Part shown: positions 1 to 11,500 of the stretch, in pieces
Layout: every line of letters starts with the position of its first letter
Numbering within the stretch: position 1 is the first letter of the stretch
DNA from: Xestospongia muta
Taxonomy: Eukaryota > Porifera > Demospongiae > Haplosclerida > Petrosiidae
Length of the DNA stretch: 64,000 nt
Direction of reading: 5' to 3'
Assembly (NCBI GenBank): GCA_963693285.1
Contig: OY848922.1
Location: 6,374,923-6,438,922 of the forward strand
Notes under the pieces: generated by a model
Databases searched by the model: none
What the model saw: the letters and a program-made list of their open reading frames with translations, nothing else
What the model was told of the DNA's origin: nothing
Program-made: the position numbers and the translations under genes

Positions 1-12
1 CTATATGAATGT

Positions 13-1794
13 TTCTATATATACCAATTTAATGATTAACTTACTAAGTCAATGAGAGCATACAATTTACATGCATAAAGATAGTATACATGTATCAAAT
101 TCTTTGGAAAGGAGAATATGAAAATATTCTTATTATTATGATATGATGGTATCTTTATACAATAATTTTATTGCTTGTCGATCTAATTAGTCATTAATAG
201 TCACCAAGTTTTATATTAGCTTGGAATATCCAATGTTTCTGCATTTCAATGTCATCCTTGTGAGATATTCCATAATTTTGGTACTAAGATATTTCGCCTC
301 AACAAGATACTAACCTGTCAAGTGTAATATTATAACTATCTAAAACAAATACATAGGAAACAGCATCTATAATTATTATAGAATTGTACCAAGACAAAAC
401 ATAGAAGATAATAGAATACATGATGATATAGCAGCCAATACTTGATTGAAATATCTGCATAGATGTTAAAAAGTTCATCTATTGGTTTAAGTTAAAATAA
501 TTATTCTCATGGAATAAAATGGTCACCTATGACAGACTATTTTTACATACATTGGCCAACCTTTTGCAAGATTGACTGATAGTCTGCTAAAGTAAGTTGA
601 TATCATACATAATTATAAAGATTGTATGCACAAGAATGTAAGTCATCTGATTTCTTGGTTCTTGTACTCACGATGTCCCTGCTTCATTTCAAATTTCATT
701 TAGTATTCTATATTGTGAATATAACACATGTTGACTAATATTACATACTATGAGTAAACTCCTTTCATTAAAAAGAGTTAGTGGTATTAGTGATTGTCAC
801 CATTCTATTAATTATGTTTGTGATAGCTCCAACATAAGTACTAGTATATAGGAACACTTAAAAGCTCTCTCAATCACCAGGACTAAGTGTGCTCAGTATG
901 TTTGACAGATATGTTATTAACTTTAAACAAATCAATATATGTTCTTTAATGTGTGTACTGATAAAAACAATGCACACTTTGAGTAATTATATTGTTTACT
1001 GTGTCAAGGATATATCTATAAACTATTAGTTTTGTTGTCACCATGAGTGTTGTGAATCATACATTTTGTAGTTAACATTAAACATTTCTCTTTATACATA
1101 GCTTGATGCTATAAATTTAAAGTGAAGTAATTTATTGCTATTAACAACTGCTTTGGAACCAATAATGTATGGATTGTGACCTTACAGTTGATACAACTAC
1201 TCATCTATCTATAAAATAGTAAAATTTCTGCTATTTGTAGTGTTGACATAATTATATCTAATATCGTTGGCACAAACTATCTAAATGTATACTATTATAT
1301 CAGTCTCAGATACACAGGTACTTTTTGTCCACATGTTTGTGTTTCTCCTTTTAATTTACGTATCATTTTTCAATCTATAGTATGAAATTTTCTCTGACAT
1401 TGTATTGTCAATGACACTTAGTATAACCAAACTGTAACCTTAACATAGTCAACATGCGTTTTAAATTTTGTGTGATAAATGTTATATAGTTATATTGAAC
1501 ATCCATTATTTGCATTACAAGTGGCAAAGTGGATGACATTACATAATGTATTAGGTTACCTAGTGACTCAATAAATGTGTACACGATATACTCAATGTGA
1601 TGTTTGTTTTAGTTTATATAATACCACAGTATAAATGTAACATCATTAATTTTTATACTGATTTATTCCAAGATGACTTAAGACATATGCAATATATAAT
1701 ATTAAAGACAGTAATATTCATTGAAATGTAGAGCATTCAAGAATTATAATAATTAGTTTTTAAAAAAGAAAGCTTTCAGTAATTAATTTTGGTT
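13..1794. other. AT-rich stretch, no gene recognised
   Basis: Nothing with coding character on either strand. There is no long frame and no recognisable repeat partner inside the window. Confidence 0.6.
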
Positions 1795-2300
1795 CTATTT
1801 TCTATAGTTTCTTCATTCTCCTCAACAATAGCACTACCGAAGCCTCCATATGATTGATAATATTCTGAGAGATCTACTTTGTTATCTTAAAAATATTATG
1901 TTTGATTATGAAATTGCAATTGTTAGTAAAGTGAAAATAAAATCAAAATGATAAGAAACCAACAAACATATTAGAGTGTGTGTAATCCGTTATCTTCATT
2001 GAAGGAATGGTCTTTGTTAAAGAGATCTTCCTCAATAAGATTTTATGTATGTACGTTCACTTGAACAAATGATCTGCTACTGATTATATATATATTAAAA
2101 ATAGCAGTCAGCAGGAATTCTTAGCATGTAGCAATATGTGCTACCAGGTTAGTTAGTATATTGAAGTAACGCATGACTTCCTTATTGTCAAACACTACGT
2201 ACACATTTATAAAACAAGACCAAAAATTTTTCTGGAGATCAAAGTCTTTTGTCAAAATTAAACAACTTTGATTACCTGCAGTGCTAAACTAGTCTCGCGT
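1795..2300. repeat. Dispersed direct repeat D1, copy 1
   Basis: The stretch from TTCTATTTTCTATAGT to CTGCAGTG aligns, with indels, to 56310-56730. Shared landmarks are GATCTACTT, AACCAACAAACA, TAGTATATTGAAGTAAC and CCAAAAATT. It is probably part of a larger decayed gene or element, but I see no protein in it. Confidence 0.6.
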
Positions 2301-2321
2301 AGCCAGCCCCTCCCCCCTACG
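2289..2321. repeat. Possible MITE terminus
   Basis: CTAGTCTCGCGTAGCCAGCC followed by a C-rich run stands out in the AT-rich surroundings. It resembles a TAGTCTCGCGTAGCCAG-type terminus that I associate with abundant sponge repeats; this is from memory. No partner end is visible nearby. Confidence 0.3.
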
Positions 2322-2507
2322 GGAATAATACTCATACTTTTAAAACTGCAGAACGAAGGTAATGGTTATTTTGACAAGCGGTGGTTAAATGAAATGTGGA
2401 ATGTTAAATTTAGTAACTTTATGTTATTTTGACACCATGTAATGTCAAAACAAGTGTGTGTCTTTTAAATTCAAGCTTAATTGTAATTTTAACAGTAAGT
2501 TAACATT

Positions 2508-2870
2508 TTAATTAACATCATGAAAATTGTTCATTATTTCCTTCAATACTCCATTTAAGACATATATAAGAAGAGTTGTCAGTTTGTGAAAAGGAGTGAT
2601 GTATATGTAAAACAGAATAATCAGTAAGATCCAGCAGTGACTGAAAACAATCTGAAGAGTCCAAATTTTCCAACAAAACATAACAATGGTAATGTTCATG
2701 TAGACCAATTGTCTGATGTTGGTAACCCTAGCAACAGGTTTCCTTGTCAACTGATATAATTTGGTTATAAAACCAAATGATGGTAAAATACCATCAGATC
2801 CAAACACAATAAGTGAGTGAAATTGATAATCAATATTTCCAATTTTAATCCATTTAGGCCTACAAAACAA
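2508..2870 (-). other. Unrecognised open frame, 120 codons, hydrophobic
   Basis: An unbroken minus-strand frame with a hydrophobic C-terminal half (SHCWILLIILFYIYITPF) and a start near MFCRPKWIKIGNIDYQ. It is adjacent to, and on the opposite strand from, the receptor-tail relic at 2998-3900. I do not recognise it. It may be chance in AT-rich DNA or a rearranged piece of the same relic family. Confidence 0.25.
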
Positions 2871-2997
2871 AACATGTTACACAAAGAACTCCAATGAGAT
2901 ATATACCTATATAATAAAACTGATATCTCAATATTGGGGAATAAACTTTTCATGGAAGAAATGATTTCAGGTGAAGGTTGCTGTAATCAAAGACTAG

Positions 2998-3900
2998 TTG
3001 GAGCTAATTGATTATAATGAAGTTATAATTATTATAGTCATTTTCATTTCCTGGCTTAATCTGGATATGATGGGTATTGAGACTTGTTTTGTTAATAGTA
3101 TGGGTTCTTGCAGTAAGATATGGTTACAGTTTATCTTTCCAGGTTATGTTTGGTTTCTACTAATACTCATCATAATATTATGACAATATCCCAATAAAGT
3201 GGTTTGACTTGTGGGGAAGAAAAGCAATTTCAGTATTAGCCACTATGATACTACTGTCATACACCAAACTGATGTGTACTGTCTTCCAGGTCCTCTGTCA
3301 CACTAAAATTAAGTGAATTGATAAAACTCTTGCCAAATTTAACTTATCAAGGTGGCATATTGATATTACTGTAGAATATCTAAAAGATTGCCATCTATAC
3401 CATTGTTCCTGTTCTCACTAGCTGTACTCATTTTACTAATTGTTCCATACTCTTTCTACCTTCTGACTATACCATTATTTGAAGGACTTTGGTCAAACTA
3501 CATGTGATGTCAAAAGTTGTCAGCTTACATGAAGCTTTTTTTGATGCATATTGAGGTCCATATAAGGACAAGTGTGGTTTTTGGATTGGAATTTACTACT
3601 AGTTTGTGTTGTCTTAGCATTGGTTATGTCTCTAGATACTGAGGCTGCTATAAGCTTGGATATGTTTACAGCTATTATTGTTGTTGTTATCTTTATGTTT
3701 TTCCTTTTGAGGGGAATATATTGACAAATTCCTTTGATGTACCAGGAACGTCTCTTCATCTTAACCTTAATTTAATGACTTCTATAAATGAACAAACATT
3801 TACCTCTTCAAAAGGACAAGCTTTAGTATCACTAGCTTTAGTAGTTTTCTGTGTTATTTTGTTCTATCACACCTGGGAGCGATTTTAAAGTCCCATTTTT
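2998..3900 (+). pseudogene. Relic of a multi-TM receptor tail (beta-helix receptor family)
   Basis: Broken plus-strand frames read SWLNLDMMGIETCFVNSMG, IWLQFIFPGYVWFLLILIII (3000-3180), LFLFSLAVLILLIVPYSFYL (about 3400-3460) and GPYKDKCGFWIG (about 3550-3590), with stop codons between. From memory this is the C-terminal transmembrane tail of a large family of uncharacterised sponge and cnidarian proteins with a beta-helix ectodomain. Related GPYID...FW pieces occur at 50.6 and 52.06 kb. Confidence 0.6.
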
Positions 3901-5540
3901 TAGAGCACATCTGAAAGTTTTTACAATACAATCTAATATTTGAGCCAATGATGATAATAAAATAGATCTCCAGATGATATCTTCAGCTGATCATATCACA
4001 TCTTTAGTCATTCCAATGTTAAGTGAACCTCTATTTGATGAACAAAATATCATTCCTTTATAAGAAATTAACTTGAAATTGTATTTCAGTAGACATACTG
4101 TTTGACTGTGTCATGTATGTTCATTATATAGTATTAAAATAGAGAGTGATTTTTGATAGTATAATTTTATACATGTACTTTGCTGAGTGTGTATTAACAT
4201 TGAATGATTACTACTTTCCTTCACTGATTGGTTATTGTATTTGTACTTTTAAAAGGTGTTTTATTATTAAGTGTCAGACAATATGAAATAATTTATTGTC
4301 AAAAGTATGTTCTAAAATCATTATGATTTGTATAAGTGAGAAATTATGATATTAAACAAATATGTGTCGGTATAAAAATTTAATAATTGCTTTTTAATCG
4401 ATATTTGGTTATAATGATTGCATGTAGCAAACTTATTTTGATGAAAAATGTTCATACTCTTTTCATTGCTACTTTGGATTGACTGTTTATAAAACCAACA
4501 CTTAGAACTAACATTTTTTATTCATATTATGTATGGTAGCATGAACAACAAATAATATTCATGAATAGGTCAAAATGATTTTACTGTAATAGTATCCAAA
4601 CTGCCATCATATTATCTTCATAATGTACCCACCTAGTGAGTGTTTATCACAACAGATACATGACACAAAACAAGCTTTAAATGTGCACAGTTAACAATAG
4701 AATTTATAATTATGTATAATTAGTAGTGGGTGTACAGACTAAATTTTTACTAACTTTCATTTGAGTTGGAAAATGTATTTATAAGGTTTCTCCACTAGAA
4801 ATGACTTGTATATATTACATGAATTGAAACTGAATTCTTTAACTGACAACAGATATAGCAACCAGTGAGTTTATTAACTTATGCCACGTGTGTTACAACA
4901 ATGGGTGTGAATGGTCATGCTAAAAATCATCAGTTTATATAACTCTACTTTCTATCATATATAACACTAATTTATTATTTCTGTTTCTATGAGTCATCTA
5001 CAGACATTAATGACAATTCTCCTAATTTTGTATCTATAGTTAAAGTAATCCACAAGTATGGAAAACTTAGAAAAATTTAGAAGTTATAATGTTGATACTA
5101 AATGTATTACTTGCCAACATTAATTTGTTATTATTTGATAATAACTTCCCTAACTCTGTTACTTAATTAATACCTTACACTGTGTTTACAATGATCATAG
5201 AATAGGTTGTGGTCAACTAAAGCAGAAAATGAGCTATATCATATCAGACAATTTACTTAAATTTCTCTATAATTTCTAAGAGATAAAAATATATGCTTTG
5301 GGGAATTTTATGAACCAACAGCTGACTTTTGTGACCAACCGTAATGGTAACTAATTAGGACACTTCTCATATCAATTTAATCAATTTATATATATTTATT
5401 AAAAGCAATTACAGTATGTTAAATAAAGCACACATTTCATCACTGTCAAGAGTCGATGCAATTGACTCTAGTTTTACAAGTTATAATGAAATGTTTGGGT
5501 AAGTTTTACTTGTTACTGTGATGGTTTAAAAGAATACTTA
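3901..5540. other. AT-rich stretch with repeat homology at its left end
   Basis: Up to about 4180 the sequence still matches the arms of the 50.0-52.7 kb inverted repeat (for example ATATAGTATTAAAATAGAG and TTTTTGATAGTATAAT). The remainder shows nothing recognisable. Confidence 0.5.
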
Positions 5541-5739
5541 TTTTCTTAATTTTTGCTGCCAGTGTGCTCATGATATTTGTCAGTGTTTATAATACATCCA
5601 TACATTGTATTACAAACCATAAATATAAGCAATAGATTATTTATATGTTGTAATGTATCAGTGTTGTTAGTGCTATGGTAGAGCATTTATATTTTATGCT
5701 GATAACTATGAATGCTCTTTTAAAACAGGTATGACTCTG

Positions 5740-6275
5740 CTGCAAATATACACATCCAACGATGAACCTGATATAATCAATGAAAATTGTATTTTTGCAC
5801 AAAATTTTGCTCAGCAATTTGGAGGAGGCGTGGCAATTTCTTAGTTGGGCAGTACTGATAATACTAAGATTAATTAATATATTATTTACAACAATAAAGC
5901 ATACTATGGATCAGGTTTGGTTCTGTATAGATTTAATTCTACATCGCTAAGTTTGCATTTCACAGCATTTCATTTGATTCTAATAAAGTATCAACAAGGT
6001 TGATAGAGTCCAATCATCAGTATTACTTTATAGGTATGACTTTATAGGATTAATCTCATTTAATACTGAAAGAACAAACAAACATATCATTTGTCAACAA
6101 TTATCCTAGTGACCTAGGTGGAGGAATCTTTGTATCAGAAACAATCATGGCTTGTGACTTTCCCACTTATTGCTTTTTTACATTTGAACATGATCCAAGC
6201 ACTAATGCAACATAATAATAAAGTCAAAATATCAGGTGATGTCCTATATGGTGGTATTGTGAATTACTATTGAAA
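5740..6275 (+). pseudogene. Relic of a beta-helix ectodomain
   Basis: Broken plus-strand frames encode typical right-handed beta-helix rungs: NCIFAQNFAQQFGGGVAIS (about 5785-5840), AYYGSGLVLYRFNST (about 5900), then NNYPSDLGGGIFVSETIM ending CDFPTYCFFTFEHD (about 6100-6195) and KVKISGDVLYGGIVNYY (about 6220-6275). Stops separate the pieces. The GGGI/CFF/DVLYGG pattern fits the same receptor family as the tail relics. An intron-like stretch at 5540-5680 is shared with 51078-51220. Confidence 0.55.
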
Positions 6276-7878
6276 CATACATAAATTTCTCGCTTTTTAA
6301 ACCACTCTAAACAAACAGGACTCTCAGTAGTGTAATCATATCCCATTAAAAACAGTTGTTGTATATTTCTCATCTAACTAATTGTGATCCTTTTATAGGT
6401 GCTAGAAAAAATTATTTTTTAATTTGTCATTCTAAGGCAAAGGTCATAATTCAGGAAAGTAATCTAATAAATGTGAAATTTAAAAAAGAAACAGAATAAT
6501 TATAGTAAATACTTCATATCATTTCATTAATATTTAAGAAATTTCTGTTACCAAAAATGATATCAGTGATGATATTATTAAATATTTATCTCTTTGTTTA
6601 AAAAAAACCTTGTTTTTAATAGAACCTTCAACAAAGACTTGCTGAATATAATTGAACAGCTGGCCTATATGATGTTACTAAACTAAGTGTAGAGTTTGTT
6701 TCATTGGTGATGTGATGAGCTAAAAACGAGTGATGAAAAATGAACATTACCAGATTGTTGTCTGCACTACTCCCTGGAGAGGAACAAAATTACTTTATGT
6801 TTTGGACCAAAGTTTTCCAAAAATTCTTCGGTAAGAAGTAAACATATAATGTTAAAAGGAAGGAATTAAGGCCTTCCTTCTGATAGTCTGATACCACTTT
6901 GTTATCATTAATATTCTTTTCATCAGTGCTTCCAATGGCAGTGATTTTTCAATGATTTACTTTATGTGTCATTTATCAAATCATTTAAACAATTATTTTA
7001 CATGATATATCATGTACATAAATTGTTGGATCATTCAAAGTACTCGTTTATTGTTCAAGTTGTTTATGTGACAATGAAGTTATATTTATGATTTATATAA
7101 CATTTACTTTATGTTTTGATGAGATGTATTGCATTTTCTAGTGATTATTTGATATTGCTGGTTTTTTGTATTTGTAAATAATTATAAAATTCAATGGAAA
7201 CATTAACTTTTCCTTAGTAAATATAAGCAACAATTTGGTGTTTTTAAGTGTTTCCATACATTGGGAAATTTGCTGTTCGCATGAGTTTCCTGTCAAAATA
7301 AATCTTAATGCTTCCTTAGTTTACAAAACGTTTCCAACTGTTTCATGGCACAGAAACATTTTTTGCCAGTGTGTCACAAGTCTCAACTCTCTGCTTCAAA
7401 ATTGTAAGATCTGTCACAGGAGAGAACATCAATTTTAATTAAAATAGTGTATAAAAAGACATCATCTTTAGATTCTCCTTATTTTAGCCTTATTGCTTGA
7501 TGAAAAGTTCAACCAAGACATTTTTACTTGACAATGTTGTCTAATAAGAAAGTTACTTTACAATTGTTCATAACTACATCCACTTCTCAGTAAAATGAAA
7601 CCATAGTAGATTACATTGTGTATTCGAGGGAGTCTGAATTCCAAACATTTTTAGATCAAATTAACTTTTTAATTAGAAGCATAAAGTACAATTACAAATG
7701 AAATACACTTAATAGGTTATGTGAAAAAAATTATGTGTAAACACATTTAAACAATAATTTTGTCGAAAAAGTCTAAACATTCTTGTATAAAAGCAAAACT
7801 ACATTTTAAAACTTTTATGAAAAAAATAATCAGCAGGTATTTTATGCATACATTCACAATGACAAGTTGTAATATTAT
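6276..7878. other. Region downstream of the ROCO-death gene, no gene recognised
   Basis: AT-rich. The 67-codon frame at 7235-7438 has no recognisable similarity. The 3' UTR of the ROCO-death gene should lie just below 7879, but I saw no clear minus-strand AATAAA close to the stop codon. Confidence 0.5.
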
Positions 7879-8506
7879 TCATTCACTAGTCTTGGAATGA
7901 CTAAAATCCAGAATTTGCTTTGCTATTGAAGGCTCAAGAACTGGAGGTAAGTCCACTGCTGTTATAATAGTACGCCAACTAACTTCAGTAGTTTGTTTGT
8001 CAATCCAAAACTGAATGACATCTGCAAGTCTGTCAGAATTGTAGTTTCTTTGAACTAGTATATTCTCCAGATTACCATGACTAATCCTCAAAGCCTGTCC
8101 TATCTGTCTCCATTTATATTCAATGGGTGTTAGCAAACGAATAAGTTCCAGTTTGTCTTCTATAAGCACAAAGCAAATCAATGAAAATGTTGCATAAGAA
8201 ATAAGTTATTGAAGATAGACATACAGGGAACTGCAGTATGCATTTTTTATCAATACAAAGGCTTACCAATAGTAACAGGAATACAAACTTGAGTCTCATG
8301 TTGAGCAAGTACACCACTATCAGTAACATCTACAATAATAAATGTAAATAAAAATCGAGGTGAATGAAAAAATAAAGGTGAACTAAGTGAAGTTACTATT
8401 GCATATTTAGAAAAATGAATAGATTAATTTATAAACATTTGAGTCATACCTAAATTAACTTGTTTTTGTCTAACAGTTAAATTATCTTTGTTCATTTGTT
8501 CTTTGT
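7879..8506 (-). other. Linker micro-exons and death-domain exon (10-12)
   Basis: Exons 8506-8450 (DKEQMNKDNLTVRQKQVNLG) and 8329-8267 (starting DVTDSGVLAQHETQV) are 57 and 63 nt and symmetric phase 1-1. The last exon, 8159-7879, encodes a death domain: LIRLLTPIEYKWRQIGQAL, the core tryptophan in IQFWIDKQ, and SWRTIITAVDLPPV. It ends in TGA. All three exons have close paralogues in the same order at 63285-62691. Confidence 0.85.
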
Positions 8507-11500
8507 CTATTTAAAAAGGATGTCATTTTTTCATTATATTTTAAGGAATTTTAATATGCATATTAATAGCATTCAAAAATGAAAACAATTGACTTACCTA
8601 ATCCCTCCATCCAACACTGATGTCTACTTGTTAACTCAACTGGTTCCAAGTCTTGTACAGTACATGATGCTATTGTGACATTGTCACTACTAACATCAAC
8701 TAGAGCCAGGTGTATAGAGGGCATATCTGGTTGACGATGATGTTTTTGATTGCATATAATTGCTGGATAACATTTTAAGGCTGATGGATGATACACTAAA
8801 GGCTCAGTACATGAGGCAATGGCAGCCATAACAACAGATCGCAACATAGAACATTCAGCATCTCTACCAGTCCAATAGACTTCCATCCATAACATTGTAT
8901 CAACTAAAAGTAGTGAACCAGGAGGTTTCTTGGACTGTATTTTGACAGCAAATCGTAGCTGACATGGAAATTGTGCAGTAAGACATTCCAATGTAAAGAA
9001 TGGAGGTTCTTTCCTGTTTAGCAGTGCCACAACTGCAGCTGGAAACACACCCTAAATGACAAAATATATTAATAGTGTATTTAAGAAATATATCTATGTA
9101 TACCTGTGGTACAACTTCATGTTGAAATGATAAAATTAATGGCTCACAGGTTTTGCAAAACTTTCTTTTCTCACGACTATCAAGCTGCTTAGGAGGTAAT
9201 GCACTTGGAATGAAGTAATAGGTAATATTATCACGTTGAACTTTAGCAATGATACATAAATCAATAAGCAGATGCAAGAGATCAGCTTTTTCGAAGAGGC
9301 CAGGAACAAATTTGATAGAAACGAGGTCTAGCAAATTGTCAGAAAAAAGACCTTCATGTTGAAGTCTCCGATGAGCATCAGGTGGCAACATCATTCCTTC
9401 TTTGAACAGCATTTCAGGGAAGTCAACAAAGGATACACGAATTAAGCTGGTAAGAGCATCCAAAAAATATTGTGGGTTTGTGAAGACAAGGTGAGAGCAT
9501 GACTCAAAGTGCAAAAACACAGAGAGAGACTTAAAGAAAGAGACTGCCCCAAATATTTGTCGTTTTGACATCCCCAGTGTCTGACCAATATCTTCACACC
9601 GAGTTTGTCGCACAATACCATGTCCTTCATTATCACCTTCCTCTTTGACATTGGATTCCAAAACATACCAACGAATTGGGACTTTTTTCTCAATGACTGC
9701 TTTCTTATGCCCAGTAACATATGTTCTAATACATGACGACAGCTCATTGCGATTTTCTAAACACATGTTATTGACAGGAAAAATGAGCTCTTGCTTAGCT
9801 TCATTATAGAATATCAATTGATCTTTGTATTGTTGTAGAGCTGATATAAGCTTGGCATTCTTTTTCTTTAGCGACTCCTGGAACAATTTTCGAAAACCTT
9901 TTGTTTTTTCTTTCATTTCATCTTCATAGGTACCAACAATAACGATTGTAGGTAATGACACATCCTCGCTATCATTAAGAGCAATAAGCTTAGCTGATGA
10001 AACAGAACGAACATATGTTGTAATGAGCTGGAGATTTGTCATCCTGAGCTCTTTAGGTTGGGTTAGTGGCTTTCCATCAATTGAATATTGAAAGATTGGC
10101 TTATGTGACAGTCTATGTGTCAATTTGTGGACAATTACAACAACTGTATTGCCACGGACAAAAGCTCTAGAAACATCAGCAAACTGTGGTTGACCACCAC
10201 TATCAAGCACATATATCCAGGTTGATTCAGAGAGTTGACGAGATGCTGTACCTCTCATTGCACTTAATATATCTTTAGAAAGTTTTAGAATATTTTTTTT
10301 CTTAGTAGCAGTTTCAGAAAAAGCATCATTGTCCATAATGAATGATTCAGATACAGGTATTTGTTGTTGATGAGAACTATCATCTGTTACAACATCATTT
10401 TCATGCTTAGTAGGTAATGGTAGCTGTTCATTCTTCAATGGCATCGTATCTTTTCCTATTAGATCTTCATTCATTTCAGAAGAAAATGTGGTCTTTGCAT
10501 TCTCGCTACGTACATCTGACAAAACTGCACTTTCAGCAACGTTTAATGATGACTCCTGATTCGTTGACTGAACAGGAACTTCTGACTGTGTTACTTGGAT
10601 AGATGAATCTTCTGTTATGCTCATATCGTCAGTGTCTGTAGATGATCTTTCTTGATTCTTGGTGTTATTAGACTCGATTGTAGGAATTACTATAGTATTC
10701 AAACTTGCTTGGATACGAATATCTTCAGCTAACATTTCCATAAGCTCTTTTGTTGGAACCATTTCCCAGGTTTTGGCACCATCAAGTGTAGCTATTCTTT
10801 CAACAGCTCTAATTGGTCGATCAGCAATAGCTGTGCTGTGATGATGAAGAGGTGGATCCCAGTTAAAGAGAAGATGTTTGAATGAGGTCTTTCCAACAGC
10901 AGGAGGACCAGCCAAGAGCAATTTCATAATGGATAAAATGACATAACCTTCATCGAGTGCTTGTAATAAAATGTTTTCGTCTAGAACATAATGATAATAA
11001 AGCAAATCATGTATATTATATGTTTACCATTTATTTGATCAATTATCTTCAATAACCTTTGGTAAAAGTTGTAGGCATTCTTTTTAGCTAATGTAGTAAC
11101 TGTGTCACCATTCTTGAGAAAAAAAAGACAGCTAACTAGAATAAATTCATTCATAAGGGCAATGTAGTTTACAAAACAAATTATGATAATTTAATAATTA
11201 TTAACCTCACTGTGGGTGGGCATAAGGCGAGGTTACTGTAGTCTGTCAGTGTGTGTGTGTTATCTGGGATTGTTTTTTGTTATTCTATAACTTGGCAAGC
11301 GAAGCATTGGCAGCTACCAACGTTTAGCAACAAATAGAAAAAACACGTGGAGTTTACAACAGTAGTATCAAGAATATTGTCTAGGAAAACAAAAGCCTAA
11401 AACTCACAAAAAATTTTTTCAGTCTCCAGTGATGAAGGTGCGTTTCTCAAAAAGTAAAAAAAATTAATGTGGAGATTTTTTAGTATGTTGTAGACAATCT

